NCBI RefSeq assembly: GCF_002310815.1
Contig: NZ_CP011032.1
Coordinates: forward strand, 2,706,001-2,770,000
DNA: 64,000 nucleotides
Direction of reading: 5' to 3'
Origin: Pseudoalteromonas tunicata
GTDB lineage: Bacteria; Pseudomonadota; Gammaproteobacteria; Enterobacterales; Alteromonadaceae
In this document: piece after piece, positions 15,880-27,022 of the stretch
Layout of the letters: each line of letters starts with the position of its first letter
How positions within the stretch are numbered: the first letter of the stretch is position 1
Notes under the pieces: model-generated
Told to the model about the DNA's origin: nothing
The model's input: the letters and a program-made list of their open reading frames with translations, nothing else
Databases searched by the model: none
Position numbers and translations under genes: made by a program

Positions 15880-17025
15880 ATGTATAAAAATCAAACTAAC
15901 CCAGCCAGTCTTAATACAGCATTATTGCTTACTGGCGGCGGGGCACGGGCAGCTTACCAAGTTGGCGTTTTAAAAGCTATAGCCAGTACTTTACCTCGCA
16001 ATACCCCACTGCCTTTTAAAATAATAAATGGCACTTCGGCTGGGGCAATTAATGCAACCGCGTTATCGTGTTACGCCTCTTGTTTTCATTTAGGTGTCAA
16101 AAAACTAGAATGGGTGTGGCGACACTTTCATACTAGCCAAGTATATCATACCGATTTTGTTACCGTATTTGGCCATATTATTGGCAATATGCTCTCAAGC
16201 TTTCAGTCAAATTACATAAATCATCCACCAGCAAGCTTATTTGATAACGAGCCTTTACGTGGCTTGTTGAAACAAATGCTCGATTTACAACGCATCGACC
16301 GTAATATTACTTTGGGTCACTTAAAAGCGTTGTCAATTACTGCATCGAGCTATTCAAGTGGCGACTCGGTGGCCTTTTATCAAGCCAATGGCATTGCACC
16401 ATGGCAACGAGCCAAACGGCGCGGTGAAAATACCACTATTAATATTGAACATTTAATGGCGTCCAGTGCTATCCCAATGGTGTTTCCAAGCATTAAAATC
16501 CGCAAAGGCTACTTTGGCGATGGTTCAATTCACCAGCATTCCCCCCTCAGCCCGCCTATTCACTTAGGAGCGAATAAAATATTTATTATTGGTGTCGACC
16601 AACCCAGTAATAATAAATATTTTGGCTTTCAGCCACACTATCCCGGCATTTCAACCATTGCAGGGCATCTATTAGACACTATATTTTCAGATACTTTACG
16701 CGCCGACATTGAGCGCCTTGAGCGGGTAAATCGTACGGTATCTTTATTACCTTCTCGTGATAAACACCAAGAACTTAAACGGGTTGATACCTACGTCATC
16801 AATCCATCACAAAACTTTAATGCCATAGCGAATCAACATTTCGCGGATATGCCATTTGCAATTAAAACATTACTGCGCATGATTGGGGTCAAGAAAAACT
16901 CGGAATCGAGCTTAGTCAGTTATTTATTATTTGAAAAATCCTATACCAAACATTTAATTGATATTGGCTTCCAAGATGGTTTAAATCAACAAAATGAAAT
17001 TAAAGCGTTTTTAGAACTGCCTTAA
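15880..17025 (+). CDS. Patatin-like phospholipase
   Basis: This 381-aa enzyme carries the oxyanion glycine motif GGGARAAYQVG (19-29), the nucleophile motif GTSAG with Ser53, and the dyad Asp in GDGSI (about 214). The Ser/Asp dyad hydrolyses acyl esters of phospholipids. The protein has no signal peptide, so it is probably cytoplasmic or membrane-peripheral, like the RssA type of bacterial patatins. The C-terminal 100 residues are less conserved. It is divergent from the DUF3014 gene and convergent with the antiporter gene, with a 20-bp gap between stops. Confidence 0.9.
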   Translation: MYKNQTNPASLNTALLLTGGGARAAYQVGVLKAIASTLPRNTPLPFKIINGTSAGAINATALSCYASCFHLGVKKLEWVWRHFHTSQVYHTDFVTVFGHIIGNMLSSFQSNYINHPPASLFDNEPLRGLLKQMLDLQRIDRNITLGHLKALSITASSYSSGDSVAFYQANGIAPWQRAKRRGENTTINIEHLMASSAIPMVFPSIKIRKGYFGDGSIHQHSPLSPPIHLGANKIFIIGVDQPSNNKYFGFQPHYPGISTIAGHLLDTIFSDTLRADIERLERVNRTVSLLPSRDKHQELKRVDTYVINPSQNFNAIANQHFADMPFAIKTLLRMIGVKKNSESSLVSYLLFEKSYTKHLIDIGFQDGLNQQNEIKAFLELP

Positions 17026-17045
17026 CACTCTTAACCAACTTAAAA

Positions 17046-19022
17046 TCAATCCCCTTCAAGTAAATAACGTTCAGTACGCTCTACTTGACGGGGTTTGCCC
17101 CGAATAATCAAAATATCCTGCGCTTGAATTAACGTTTCTTCAGTTGGGTGGTCAATTTCGTTATCGTTACGACGCAGCCCCATGACTTCAACACGGCGCT
17201 TACTCAGTTTTAACTCACCTAAGGTTTTATTAACGGCAAATGCATCATCAGTGATAGCAATAGCGTGCATGTATTCTAATCTGCCAATACTTTCGGCACT
17301 TAAATCGGTGTTCTCTCCTGGAAAATAACCGTGCAAAATACCATAGCGATTTTTACGCTCTTGCTGCACCCGACGCAAAATACGTTTCACAGGTACGCCC
17401 GACATAAATAAAACATGCGAAACTAACATCAAACTCGCTTCGAGCGATTCGGGAACTACTTCAGTAACACCGGCATTTTTAAGTTCAATTAAATGCTGAT
17501 CGTCACGCATTCTTACAAGTATTTTTACCGAGTCCGATAATTGACGCACCACACTCACCACACTCATTGCTTTGGCATAATCGGCAAAAGAAATAATCAC
17601 TAAGCGACTTTTATCAACTTTGGCAGCTTTTAAAATATCTTTTTGTCGCACATGGCCAAATTGCACGTTTTCACCTGCGGCCTGTGCTTCACGCACTCGA
17701 ATAGGATCAATGTCGAGCGCAATATAGGGAATGGCTTCAGCTTTTAAAAAACGGGCAACAGTTTGCCCAACGCGGCCAAAGCCGCAGATCACAACATGGT
17801 TAGTTAGATTGGTCGAAAAATTTGGCGCCGCAGTTTTATCTTGTTCTGATTTTTCGCCGCGCGAGAGTTTTTTAGCCAACTGCTGATTTTTATCAATCAA
17901 ATACGGAGTCATTGCCATTGAAATCACCCCGATTGAAATTAGCAATGAAGCATATGAAGATTCAATCAGTTGATGTTGCAGTGCAAGTGCAATAAGTACA
18001 AAGCCAAACTCTCCCATTTGACATAACATTAATCCAGTTGCCCAAGCATCTTTTGCTGTTTCGCCCATAAAATGCGCTAACTGTTTAATTAGCAGAGCTT
18101 TAATTAAAATCAGGCCACAAACAGCGAGTAAAATCCAATAAGCATTAAACCATACAAAGCTCATATCGAGCTGCATGCCCACAGTAACAAAAAACAGCCC
18201 CATTAAAATATCACGAAAAGGCCGAATATCGGCTTCGAGTTGGTGACGATATTGACTTTCACCGAGCATGATCCCGGCTAAAAAAGCTCCAAGCGCCATT
18301 GATAAACCAAAAAAATGGGTTAGGCCAGAGGCAAATAAAGTCACTAATAACGTTGTTAAAACAAATAGTTCATCAGTGCGAAGTTGTGCCACTTCATTAA
18401 ATAAGCGGGGCAAGACCCATTTACCAACTGCCCACAATAACATACAGACAAACGCCCCTTTCGTCAGGGCAATAGACAAGGCCCACACTAAATGATGCTC
18501 ACCTTCACCACTTAACAGCGGCAAAATAATTAACAAGGGTACAACGGCAATATCTTGAAATAGCAAAATGCCAATTGCTAATTGACCACGGCGGGTATGA
18601 AGCTCTCCCGATTCACTCAATTGTTTTACCACAATCGCAGTTGATGAGAGTGCCAACAAAGTACCAATACTAAATGCGGTTGCAAAATGAGGATTATAAA
18701 CCATAACAATGGCAATAATAATGCAGGAAGTTGCCACCACTTGCGCCGAACCTAAGCCAAATACAATGTGCCGCATCGCCATTAATTTTGGAATTGAGAA
18801 TTCAAGCCCTAAACTAAATAACAAAAATACAATACCAAACTCAGCAACTAAATGAATTTCTTGGTATTCAGAAATCCATCCTAAAGCATGCGGCCCGACT
18901 AATACCCCAACAGCAAGGTAAGCAAGCACTGGGGGCAAATTAAGTCGTTTAAAGAGCCAAACGAGAACGACGGCAATTGCTAACAGACTAAAAATTTCAG
19001 TAAAAATCCCCTGCAAAACCAT
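17046..19022 (-). CDS. CPA2 cation/proton antiporter with RCK domain (Kef/YbaL type)
   Basis: This 658-aa protein has a roughly 380-residue N-terminal Na+/H+ exchanger domain of about 12 helices, with the family segments LFSLGLEFS, LLFQDIAVVPL and FLAGIMLGES. A TrkA-N/RCK domain follows with the nucleotide-binding fingerprint CGFGRVGQTVARFL (about 410-423), then a TrkA-C domain ending in ILIIRGKPRQVE. Proteins of this class exchange K+ or Na+ for H+, gated by nucleotide or glutathione adducts. It is somewhat longer than E. coli KefB or YbaL. It is transcribed alone, divergent from the diguanylate cyclase. The ion preference cannot be assigned. Confidence 0.9.
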   Translation of the reverse strand: MVLQGIFTEIFSLLAIAVVLVWLFKRLNLPPVLAYLAVGVLVGPHALGWISEYQEIHLVAEFGIVFLLFSLGLEFSIPKLMAMRHIVFGLGSAQVVATSCIIIAIVMVYNPHFATAFSIGTLLALSSTAIVVKQLSESGELHTRRGQLAIGILLFQDIAVVPLLIILPLLSGEGEHHLVWALSIALTKGAFVCMLLWAVGKWVLPRLFNEVAQLRTDELFVLTTLLVTLFASGLTHFFGLSMALGAFLAGIMLGESQYRHQLEADIRPFRDILMGLFFVTVGMQLDMSFVWFNAYWILLAVCGLILIKALLIKQLAHFMGETAKDAWATGLMLCQMGEFGFVLIALALQHQLIESSYASLLISIGVISMAMTPYLIDKNQQLAKKLSRGEKSEQDKTAAPNFSTNLTNHVVICGFGRVGQTVARFLKAEAIPYIALDIDPIRVREAQAAGENVQFGHVRQKDILKAAKVDKSRLVIISFADYAKAMSVVSVVRQLSDSVKILVRMRDDQHLIELKNAGVTEVVPESLEASLMLVSHVLFMSGVPVKRILRRVQQERKNRYGILHGYFPGENTDLSAESIGRLEYMHAIAITDDAFAVNKTLGELKLSKRRVEVMGLRRNDNEIDHPTEETLIQAQDILIIRGKPRQVERTERYLLEGD

Positions 19023-19254
19023 CTCCTTTTTTGAGTATTTTGGTCAAAATTATTTTTATTTATTGGGCTTAGAAACTGCAATCACTTATTTACTAATGAG
19101 CGGTAGGTTTTTGCAAAAGCGGCAGCAATTATTTGACAGCAAACATTCCATCTCTTAACTAAATATAGCAACCAACTGTTTTAATTCTAGTTTAATTTTT
19201 TGGTATTATTTTTGCTTTATCCACAGTAGAAATAAGTGATGTAAGGACTTAATT

Positions 19255-20151
19255 GTGGAAAATGTACATGTATTAGCGCAAAGAGTGGCTGGACGTGGCG
19301 AATTTTTGCCCCTTTCGGCAGAGTTTTACCGCTCGAACCCTATTGAGCAAGCACACGCCTTGGTTGCTCAGTTACAAAAAACCCTTGAACTGAATAAAAT
19401 TATTAATATTTTTTCGATTGAAGCCGCCAAAGTTTTGCCGTTTTTAAGCTTACAATTTCATAGCACCGAAGGTGTGGTTGAAATGTCGGGCTCAAAACAC
19501 ATTGGCCAAACCGTTTCATTTGATTTAGAAGTTGAAGATGAACGCTTAGGGCAGCTGATTTATTTCACCAAACAACCCGTTACGGTAACAATTAAAGAGC
19601 AATTGCAAAAGCTACACTCAATTTTATTGTATCCACTACGTAATGCATTGCTGTTTCATCGCGTAAAAAAATTAGCGACTAAAGACTCACTAACAGGTCT
19701 AGGTAATCGCAGTCATTTTGATGACAGCCTCAATCGCAAATTAGAGCGTTGCCGCCGTCATCATCGAAGTTTTGGTTTAATGCTGCTTGATTTAGATAAC
19801 TTTAAAGCAGTCAATGATACGCATGGTCATCAGGTCGGCGATACCATTTTACGCCGTTTTGCTGACTTGTTGAGTTTTAGCGTCAGAGGCACTGATACTA
19901 TTTTTCGCTTTGGTGGCGATGAATTTGCTATTTTAGTAGACGATGATCATCATGCGGTGTCAAACATCTTGGCTAAACGCATTCAAGATGCGGTGCATCG
20001 CGACCTGTTATTAAAACAACATGAGGTTACGACCAGCATTGGTTTTACCCTTGCGACCAGCAAAGATGATCACCTACAGATTTTTGAACGTGCCGATAAG
20101 GCGTTATATAAAGCTAAAAATAATGGCCGAGACTGTAGTTTCGCCTTTTAA
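19255..20151 (+). CDS. GGDEF diguanylate cyclase
   Basis: This 298-aa protein has a roughly 125-residue N-terminal domain with no recognised family, then a complete GGDEF domain: DSLTGLGNRSHFD, LDLDNFKAVND, and the active site RFGGDEF near residue 222. An inhibitory I-site RGTD sits five residues before GGDEF, so the product c-di-GMP should inhibit the enzyme. No membrane segments are seen, so it is cytoplasmic. The start codon is GTG, with AAGGA about 7 bp upstream. It stands alone between the divergent antiporter gene and a convergent small membrane protein gene. Confidence 0.93.
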   Translation: MENVHVLAQRVAGRGEFLPLSAEFYRSNPIEQAHALVAQLQKTLELNKIINIFSIEAAKVLPFLSLQFHSTEGVVEMSGSKHIGQTVSFDLEVEDERLGQLIYFTKQPVTVTIKEQLQKLHSILLYPLRNALLFHRVKKLATKDSLTGLGNRSHFDDSLNRKLERCRRHHRSFGLMLLDLDNFKAVNDTHGHQVGDTILRRFADLLSFSVRGTDTIFRFGGDEFAILVDDDHHAVSNILAKRIQDAVHRDLLLKQHEVTTSIGFTLATSKDDHLQIFERADKALYKAKNNGRDCSFAF

Positions 20152-20218
20152 CTAAAACCACAATTATTTCTGCTAAAAGCACTGCTTAGTATTTATCACG
20201 AAAGTGAATTAATGAGTA

Positions 20219-20572
20219 CTAATGTGGTGCTTTTTTATATTGTACCAACCAATAAAAAGCGCTGAGTAACGCTGACAGCCCTAAAAAATAGCCGCTAATC
20301 AACTGCAATAACGCAAAGAATGTTGGAAGATGCGCCATTACAATTAATATTAATGGGCAAACTAATGCCAAAATAAAAAACAGCCCCCCCTTACCTCGCC
20401 AATAACCAAGCAGTAACAACGCACAGATTAAACCCGCGAGGGTACTTTGCATTAAGGTATCGAGTAACAATGGAGTGAGAAAATAACTCACCACTAAAAA
20501 AAATACTGCAATAACAACCCCAAAATGGGCTTTGGCGATAATTGACTGACCAACTTGTGCTGAATCTTTCAT
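20219..20572 (-). CDS. Small membrane protein of unknown function
   Basis: This 117-aa protein has four predicted membrane helices (about 14-34, 42-60, 62-80 and 84-106) and short charged tails. I do not recognise a family. It begins 24 bp downstream of the tilS stop on the same strand and probably shares its transcript. Codon usage and a clean frame support it as a real gene. A second overlapping frame (20391-20642) runs into the tilS 3' end and looks like a shadow. Confidence 0.65.
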   Translation of the reverse strand: MKDSAQVGQSIIAKAHFGVVIAVFFLVVSYFLTPLLLDTLMQSTLAGLICALLLLGYWRGKGGLFFILALVCPLILIVMAHLPTFFALLQLISGYFLGLSALLSAFYWLVQYKKAPH

Positions 20573-20595
20573 AGCTAAACGACTTCACTCTTTCA

Positions 20596-21882
20596 TTAAA
20601 CGAGTTGCCAATACACGCCATTATTTTGACTATGTAAGGCACTTAAATAAAAACCCACCACTTGCACCAACTCATCGTTATAAAAAACCAAGGGCACAGC
20701 ATCACGCTGCCAAGCCGGTATTTTGGCTTCTTTTAACCAATGTTTTACCGTATTACGACCAGGCTTATGTAATGGTTTAATTAAACTGTTCATTTTACCA
20801 AATTGTACTGTGACGACCTCATCTGCAAAAGGCGCTCGGACCCCTTCGCCTTGCTGAAGCAATAAGGTGCGCCCATCGGCCAATAACAGTTGGTTACTAT
20901 CAACTTTACAATCGTCCAACTTAACTTGATCTTTAACTATATAAAGTAACTGATTGTACTGACGAAGTTTGCCAGCACTGAGTTTAATCACTAAGTTGGC
21001 ATCGGCTTTTTCGCTTTGTAGCTGACTGACCAACTCAGCCAAAACCGCATAAGATGGCATTAAACAACGGTGTAAAGCGAGCCAATAACGCAGTACATTA
21101 CGCCTGCGAATATCACTTAACGCTAATAGTTTGAGGATCTGTAACTGTGACCCAAGTGCCACGGACTGATGGTCTAACTCTGCAATTTCATTAATTAAAG
21201 TTTGTTGCTCACGCAGTAGTGAGGCACTTCTGGCTACACACTGGTTAAAACCTGCAAAACGCGAATTAAGCTCAGGTAAAATCTGATGGCGTAAATAATT
21301 ACGATCGTATTTCACATCAGAATTAGATTCATCTTCTATATGACTAAGATTAAACTGCTGACAAAATGCTTCGATGGATGCACGTGACGTCTCAAGTAAC
21401 GGCCTTACTAATATACGCCCTTCAAACTCGCTCGTATTTGCCATTGCACTTAAACCGCTTAACCCTGAACCTCGTTTTAATTGCAAAAAGAAAGTTTCGA
21501 CTTGGTCATCTTGGTGTTGACCAAGCAAAATCACATCCTGGACTTGAGTTACACTGACAAGTGCTTGATATCGAAGCTCACGAGCAACCGCCTCTAATGA
21601 TTGGCGATTTTTCTTATCAATCGTTACGCTAATAGCATTAAAAGGAATGGTTAACTCGGCGCACAAACGCTGACAAAAATCTTGCCATGCATGTGCATGT
21701 GGGCTTATGCCATGATTAACATGCACCGCCTGTACTTTGACATCAGGATTGAGTGCTTGGTAGGTTGCAACTAGATGAAGCAATACCACCGAATCAACCC
21801 CACCCGAAAGCGCCACAGTCAATGTTTTTACATTGGGTGGGATCTGTTTGGCAAACTGATGATAAACCGGATGATGCTGCAT
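20596..21882 (-). CDS. tilS: tRNA(Ile)-lysidine synthase TilS
   Basis: TilS (428 aa) attaches lysine to C34 of the tRNA-Ile that reads AUA, using ATP. The N-terminal PP-loop SGGVDS (26-31) binds ATP. The conserved segments HVNHG, GQHQDDQVETF and RPLLETSR follow. The C-terminal TilS_C region has the signature KPGRNTVKHWLKEAKIPAWQ (about 366-385) and ends in a QVVGFYL-type strand. The length matches the E. coli enzyme. It lies after accA with a terminator-like hairpin between, so expression partly independent of accA is likely. Confidence 0.97.
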   Translation of the reverse strand: MQHHPVYHQFAKQIPPNVKTLTVALSGGVDSVVLLHLVATYQALNPDVKVQAVHVNHGISPHAHAWQDFCQRLCAELTIPFNAISVTIDKKNRQSLEAVARELRYQALVSVTQVQDVILLGQHQDDQVETFFLQLKRGSGLSGLSAMANTSEFEGRILVRPLLETSRASIEAFCQQFNLSHIEDESNSDVKYDRNYLRHQILPELNSRFAGFNQCVARSASLLREQQTLINEIAELDHQSVALGSQLQILKLLALSDIRRRNVLRYWLALHRCLMPSYAVLAELVSQLQSEKADANLVIKLSAGKLRQYNQLLYIVKDQVKLDDCKVDSNQLLLADGRTLLLQQGEGVRAPFADEVVTVQFGKMNSLIKPLHKPGRNTVKHWLKEAKIPAWQRDAVPLVFYNDELVQVVGFYLSALHSQNNGVYWQLV

Positions 21883-21884
21883 AC

Positions 21885-21905
21885 AAAAAAGCCGCTTAAC
21901 GCGGC
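21885..21905 (-). terminator. Terminator after accA
   Basis: On the minus strand, GCCGC-GTTAA-GCGGC is followed by six T residues. It lies between the accA stop and the tilS start, only a few bases before tilS, so it may attenuate rather than fully stop transcription. Confidence 0.7.
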
Positions 21906-21914
21906 CCTTTTAGC

Positions 21915-22871
21915 TTAACAGTAACCAAAGGACATTAACCTTTGATAACGTTGGTCTAGCATTTCCTCTACTGATAACTCTTGCAGTTCTGCTAAATCGC
22001 GCTTGATTTGCGCTTTTAACGATTTTGCAATCGCATCGTAGTTACGGTGTGCACCACCTAATGGCTCTTGTACAATCGAATTAATTAAATCTAATTCTTT
22101 AACGCGATCGGCTGTTACACCCATAGCTTCTGCAGCAAGCGGCGCTTTATCGGCGCTTTTCCATAAAATAGAGGCACAACCTTCAGGTGAAATAACCGAA
22201 TAGGTGCTGTATTGCAGCATGTTTACTCGATCACCCACACCAATGGCTAATGCACCACCAGAACCACCTTCACCAATAACAGTACAGATAGTTGGTACTT
22301 TTAAAGCAGCCATCACTTTTAAGTTACGTGCAATAGCCTCACTTTGACCGCGCTCTTCGGCGCCAACACCTGGGTATGCACCCGGCGTATCAATAAATGT
22401 AATGATTGGCATTTTAAAACGCTCAGCCATTTCCATTAAGCGTAATGCTTTACGGTAACCTTCTGGTTTTGGCATACCAAAGTTGCGTTTAATTTTTTCA
22501 GCTGTATCACGACCTTTTTGTTGACCAATTACCATTACTGGTTGGCCATCTAAACGCGCAATGCCGCCTAAAATTGCAGGATCGTTTGCATATGTACGAT
22601 CACCACACAACTCATCAAATTCAGTGAAAATACGTTCAATATAATCACGGGTATAAGGACGTAATGGATGACGGGCTAATTTGGAAATTTGCCAAGCACC
22701 CAAGCCAGAAAAAATCTTTTCAGTCAGTTCAACGCTTTTTTCTTTTAAGCGATTCACTTCTTCTTCAAGACCAAGATCTAACGAACCACTACGGCCCACA
22801 TTTTTCAGTTCTTCAATTTTTGCTTCTAGTTCTGCAACTGGAAGCTCAAAGTCCAGATAATTGAGACTCAT
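21915..22871 (-). CDS. accA: Acetyl-CoA carboxylase carboxyltransferase subunit alpha
   Basis: AccA (318 aa) forms with AccD the carboxyltransferase that makes malonyl-CoA, the first step of fatty-acid synthesis. The N-terminal helical region [14 protein letters not shown] and the crotonase-like core with [44 protein letters not shown] and [12 protein letters not shown] are typical. The length equals the E. coli protein. It follows dnaE by 16 bp, the usual dnaE-accA arrangement in gammaproteobacteria, and ends at a terminator-like hairpin. Confidence 0.98.
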   Translation of the reverse strand: MSLNYLDFELPVAELEAKIEELKNVGRSGSLDLGLEEEVNRLKEKSVELTEKIFSGLGAWQISKLARHPLRPYTRDYIERIFTEFDELCGDRTYANDPAILGGIARLDGQPVMVIGQQKGRDTAEKIKRNFGMPKPEGYRKALRLMEMAERFKMPIITFIDTPGAYPGVGAEERGQSEAIARNLKVMAALKVPTICTVIGEGGSGGALAIGVGDRVNMLQYSTYSVISPEGCASILWKSADKAPLAAEAMGVTADRVKELDLINSIVQEPLGGAHRNYDAIAKSLKAQIKRDLAELQELSVEEMLDQRYQRLMSFGYC

Positions 22872-22887
22872 GCTCTAAACTACCTAA

Positions 22888-25800
22888 TTAGTTAAATTCT
22901 AAATCGATACTCTGCGCCACCAAGCGAGATAGATTTGCAAGCAAATCATCACTAGGCGTAACACACCATTCTGTTCCTAACGATAACTCTGCCACAATGT
23001 CAGGTCGTTCGTATTTTACTTTTATCGGACAAGTACCATATTTATATGGTTCTAGAACGTTTTGCAACTTATCAAAGAAGTTAGCATTAACATCCTGCAT
23101 CTTCACTTTCATTATTATGCTGCGGATACGCTTTTCGCGTACAGCTTCGATGGTCGATACATCCCTAGCGGTCATTGTAATGCCACCAGAGAAGTTATCA
23201 AAGCTGACCTGTCCTGATATTACCAATATATTGTTGTTTTGCAGCAATTCTTGGTAAATTTCGAACTGTTCGGGGAAGAATCGTACATCCATACGTGCAC
23301 TTTTATCATCCAAGGTGATCAATCCCCAGCGCTTGCCTTTTTTATTCACCAATACTCGCGTACTAATGACTAAACCAGCAACCGTAGCAGATACATCACG
23401 TTCGGTTGGTTGCACATCGACTAAACGACCTGCGGTATAATGTTTTAATTCTTTACGATACTGATTAATCGGATGACCAGTAAGATACAACCCTAAGGTT
23501 TCTCTTTCACCATCAAGCCATTCATTATCAGTAAAAAAAGGTGCAGATACAAATACATGTTCAACATCATTTGATTCTTCAGCTAATAAACCAAACAAAT
23601 CACTTTGCCCAATTGCAGCCGCTTTATGATGTTGTTCGGCCGATTTCATCGCATCTTTTAGAGTTGCAATTAAAATCGAGCGAGCACCTTGTACTTTTTT
23701 CGGCCCTAAATTATCAAGTGCTCCCGCCATAATCAGCTTTTCAGCCACTCGACGGTTTACTCGCTTAAGGTCGACTCGAGCACAAAAATCAAATAAATCT
23801 CTAAATGGCCCGCCGCTCTGTCTTGCTTCTAAAATAGCATCAACGGGCGCTTCACCCACCCCTTTAATCGCACCAATGCCGTAGACAATCGCACCATCTA
23901 GGTTGACGGTGAACTTATACTCACCAAAATTGACATCGGGTGGCAATAAAGTGAGTTTCATATTCTCACACTCATCAACCAAGGTGACGATTTTATCGGT
24001 ATTGTCCATATCCGCAGACATTACCGCAGCCATAAATTCGGCAGGGAAATGGGTTTTCATCCACAGCGTTTGATACGATACCAAGGCATACGCTGCGGAG
24101 TGTGATTTATTAAAACCATAACCTGCAAATTTTTCTACCAAGTCGAAGATTTTCATCGACAACTCGCCATCTACATTGTTGCCAATGGCGCCGGATTCAA
24201 AGGTAGAACGCTGTTTTGCCATTTCTTCGGGCTTTTTCTTACCCATCGCACGACGTAATAAATCCGCGCCACCTAAGCTATAACCTGCGAGTACCTGCGC
24301 AATTTGCATAACCTGTTCTTGGTATAAAATAATGCCGTAAGTCGGTTCCAAAATTGGCGCTAAGCTCTCGTGTTGGTACTGAGCATCTGGATACGATACT
24401 TCTTCGCGGCCGTGTTTTCGGTCAATAAAGTTATCAACCATGCCCGATTGAAGCGGACCAGGTCGGAACAAAGCCACCAAAGCAATCATATCTTCAAAAC
24501 AGTCAGGCTTAAGGCGACGAACTAAGTCTTTCATACCGCGAGATTCTAGCTGGAATACCGCGGTAGTTTCAGCGCGTAATAGCAATTCAAAACTTTTAGG
24601 ATCATCAAGCGGTATAAGCGTAATATCAATTGACTCTTTACCTTCACGCGCCAAACGGGTATTAGCCATTTGCACTGCCCACTGCAAAATGGTCAGTGTA
24701 CGTAAACCTAAAAAGTCGAACTTAACTAAACCGGCGGTTTCCACATCGTTTTTATCAAACTGGGTGACCGGAAACTTGCCTTCATCATCGCAGTAAATTG
24801 CAGCAAAATCGGTAATTGTGGTCGGTGAAATAACCACACCACCGGCATGTTTACCTGCATTTCGCGTACATCCCTCTAAAATACGGCACTTATCAATCAG
24901 TTCTTTAACTTCATCATCGGTATCGTAAATTTCGGGTAAACGAGGTTCAACTTCAAACGCTTTAGCCAACGTCATGCCCGGATCGCCCGGAATGAGTTTT
25001 GAGATTTTATCAACAAAACCATAAGGATGGCCAAGTACACGACCCACATCCCGAATTACCGCTTTGGCCGCCATGGTACCAAAGGTAATAATCTGAGATA
25101 CCGCATCACGGCCATATAATGCTGATACGTGATCGATTACCTCATCACGGCGATCCATACAAAAGTCGATATCAAAGTCGGGCATTGATACCCGCTCTGG
25201 ATTTAGGAATCGTTCGAACAGCAAGTCAAATTGTAATGGATCTAAGTCAGTGATTTTAAGTGCATAAGCAACCAATGAACCTGCACCCGATCCCCGCCCT
25301 GGCCCAACAGGAATGTCGTTATCTTTACTCCACTGAATGAACTCCATTACGATGAGGAAGTAACCAGGAAATCCCATTTGGTTGATTACATCAAGTTCAA
25401 TCTTTAAACGCTCATCGTATTCTTTACGCTGCTCGACCCGCTTAACCGGATCGGGAAACAGAATTTGTAATCGCTCTTCAAGGCCATCTTCAGAAACTTT
25501 TACTAAAAAATCTTCAATCGTAAGCTTACCGGTTGGGTAATCGGGTAAAAAATAAGTTCCTAACTGAATGGTAACATTACAGCGCTTGGCGATTTCAACC
25601 GAGTTGGCTAAAGCTTCTGGAATATCACTAAATACTTCGCACATTTGTGCTTCAGTTTTAAAATACTGCTGCTCTGAATAGCGTTTGGGTCGGCGATTAT
25701 CATCAAGGGTATAACCATCATGAATGGCAACACGAATTTCGTGTGGTTCAAAGTCTTCTTTATGTAAAAACACCACTTCATTAGTGGCAACCACAGGAAT

Positions 25801-26379
25801 ACCGGTTTGATACGAATGTGCCACCGCTAAATGAAGATACTCTTCTTCTTGTGGGCGCTCAGTGCGCACTAACTCAAGAAAATAATGATCAGCAAATTCA
25901 CGTTGATAAAACCCAGATACACTGTCGATTAGGCTCGGATTGCCTTTTAACAAGGCTTTTCCTAAGTCGCCATCTTTGGCTCCAGAGAGTAAAATTAGAC
26001 CTTCTTTAAGCTCTACCAACCAGTCACGATCAACCATTGGACGATGCATCACATGGCCACGTAAGTAGGCTTTAGAGATGAGTAACGTTAAATTTTTATA
26101 ACCTTGATTATTTTTTGCAATCACCGTTAAGCGACACATTTCATCAGGAAAATCAGGGCTTAATAACCAAATATCAGCGGCAACAATGGGTTTGATCCCG
26201 GCATAATGACAGCCATCATAAAAACGCACTAAACCACATAAATTCATTTGATCTGAAATGGCTAAGGCTGGCATGGCATATTCGGCTGCTTTGGCAACGA
26301 TTTTTTTAGTCTTGGCAAGCCCATCGACCATCGAAAAATCACTGTGCACACGCAGATGAACAAAACTCGGTTGTGGCAT
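22888..26379 (-). CDS. dnaE: DNA polymerase III subunit alpha
   Basis: DnaE (1163 aa) is the replicative polymerase, close to the E. coli length of 1160. The N-terminal PHP domain starts [15 protein letters not shown]. The palm carries [12 protein letters not shown] near residue 400, with two catalytic aspartates, and the third lies in the [11 protein letters not shown] region near 555. Fingers motifs such as [10 protein letters not shown] and the C-terminal OB-fold (near 990-1080, [19 protein letters not shown]) are present. It sits between rnhB and accA in the conserved order and shows no truncation. Confidence 0.98.
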   Translation of the reverse strand: MPQPSFVHLRVHSDFSMVDGLAKTKKIVAKAAEYAMPALAISDQMNLCGLVRFYDGCHYAGIKPIVAADIWLLSPDFPDEMCRLTVIAKNNQGYKNLTLLISKAYLRGHVMHRPMVDRDWLVELKEGLILLSGAKDGDLGKALLKGNPSLIDSVSGFYQREFADHYFLELVRTERPQEEEYLHLAVAHSYQTGIPVVATNEVVFLHKEDFEPHEIRVAIHDGYTLDDNRRPKRYSEQQYFKTEAQMCEVFSDIPEALANSVEIAKRCNVTIQLGTYFLPDYPTGKLTIEDFLVKVSEDGLEERLQILFPDPVKRVEQRKEYDERLKIELDVINQMGFPGYFLIVMEFIQWSKDNDIPVGPGRGSGAGSLVAYALKITDLDPLQFDLLFERFLNPERVSMPDFDIDFCMDRRDEVIDHVSALYGRDAVSQIITFGTMAAKAVIRDVGRVLGHPYGFVDKISKLIPGDPGMTLAKAFEVEPRLPEIYDTDDEVKELIDKCRILEGCTRNAGKHAGGVVISPTTITDFAAIYCDDEGKFPVTQFDKNDVETAGLVKFDFLGLRTLTILQWAVQMANTRLAREGKESIDITLIPLDDPKSFELLLRAETTAVFQLESRGMKDLVRRLKPDCFEDMIALVALFRPGPLQSGMVDNFIDRKHGREEVSYPDAQYQHESLAPILEPTYGIILYQEQVMQIAQVLAGYSLGGADLLRRAMGKKKPEEMAKQRSTFESGAIGNNVDGELSMKIFDLVEKFAGYGFNKSHSAAYALVSYQTLWMKTHFPAEFMAAVMSADMDNTDKIVTLVDECENMKLTLLPPDVNFGEYKFTVNLDGAIVYGIGAIKGVGEAPVDAILEARQSGGPFRDLFDFCARVDLKRVNRRVAEKLIMAGALDNLGPKKVQGARSILIATLKDAMKSAEQHHKAAAIGQSDLFGLLAEESNDVEHVFVSAPFFTDNEWLDGERETLGLYLTGHPINQYRKELKHYTAGRLVDVQPTERDVSATVAGLVISTRVLVNKKGKRWGLITLDDKSARMDVRFFPEQFEIYQELLQNNNILVISGQVSFDNFSGGITMTARDVSTIEAVREKRIRSIIMKVKMQDVNANFFDKLQNVLEPYKYGTCPIKVKYERPDIVAELSLGTEWCVTPSDDLLANLSRLVAQSIDLEFN

Positions 26380-26437
26380 TCTATCCTCATTGTTTGCACC
26401 CAGCTTTAATCTGAATGCAAAATATCACTGCAATAAA

Positions 26438-27022
26438 TTAAGTCAGTAAAATCTTAACAGGTTTAAAACTTTTGCGGTGGTGCTCTGTCACACCATGCTG
26501 CTGAAGGGCTTCAAGATGCGCCTTAGTTGGATACCCTTTATGCCCTGCAAAACCATATTCGGGGAATTGGGCATCGAGTGCAATCATTTCATCATCACGC
26601 GCAACTTTCGCTAAAATTGAGGCCGCACTAATTTCAGCTACTAAACTATCGCCTTTTACCACAGCTTGCGCAGGTACTGATAGTTTAGGTAGGCGATTGC
26701 CATCAACAAATACAAACTCTGCTGGAATTGATAACCCTGCAACCGCTCTTGTCATGGCAAGCATGGTTGCATGTAAAATATTGAGCTCATCGATTTCGGC
26801 AACACTTGCGCGTGCAATGCAATAACAGAGTGCTTTTTCTTTAATTTCAATTGCTAATGCTTGGCGCTTTTTATCAGTTAATTTTTTAGAATCCGCAAGT
26901 CCTACAATTGGTTTGGTGGGATCTAAAATAACGGCTGCGGTAACCACATCACCCACTAAAGGACCGCGACCAACCTCATCAACTCCGGCAATAAACTGAT
27001 AATTTGGATAATCAATTTGCAT
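26438..27022 (-). CDS. rnhB: Ribonuclease HII
   Basis: RNase HII (194 aa) cuts RNA in RNA/DNA hybrids and single ribonucleotides in DNA. The catalytic motif [12 protein letters not shown] (Asp15, Glu16) and the later Asp in VFVDGNRLP and AKVARDDEM are present. The start overlaps the end of lpxB by 11 bp, indicating translational coupling. The order lpxB-rnhB-dnaE is the standard one. Confidence 0.97.
   Translation of the reverse strand: MQIDYPNYQFIAGVDEVGRGPLVGDVVTAAVILDPTKPIVGLADSKKLTDKKRQALAIEIKEKALCYCIARASVAEIDELNILHATMLAMTRAVAGLSIPAEFVFVDGNRLPKLSVPAQAVVKGDSLVAEISAASILAKVARDDEMIALDAQFPEYGFAGHKGYPTKAHLEALQQHGVTEHHRKSFKPVKILLT

Noticed and set aside
20391..20642. An 83-codon frame overlapping the small membrane protein and the tilS 3' end
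   Set aside because: It is out of frame with both, and the four-helix protein at 20219-20572 is the more coherent product.
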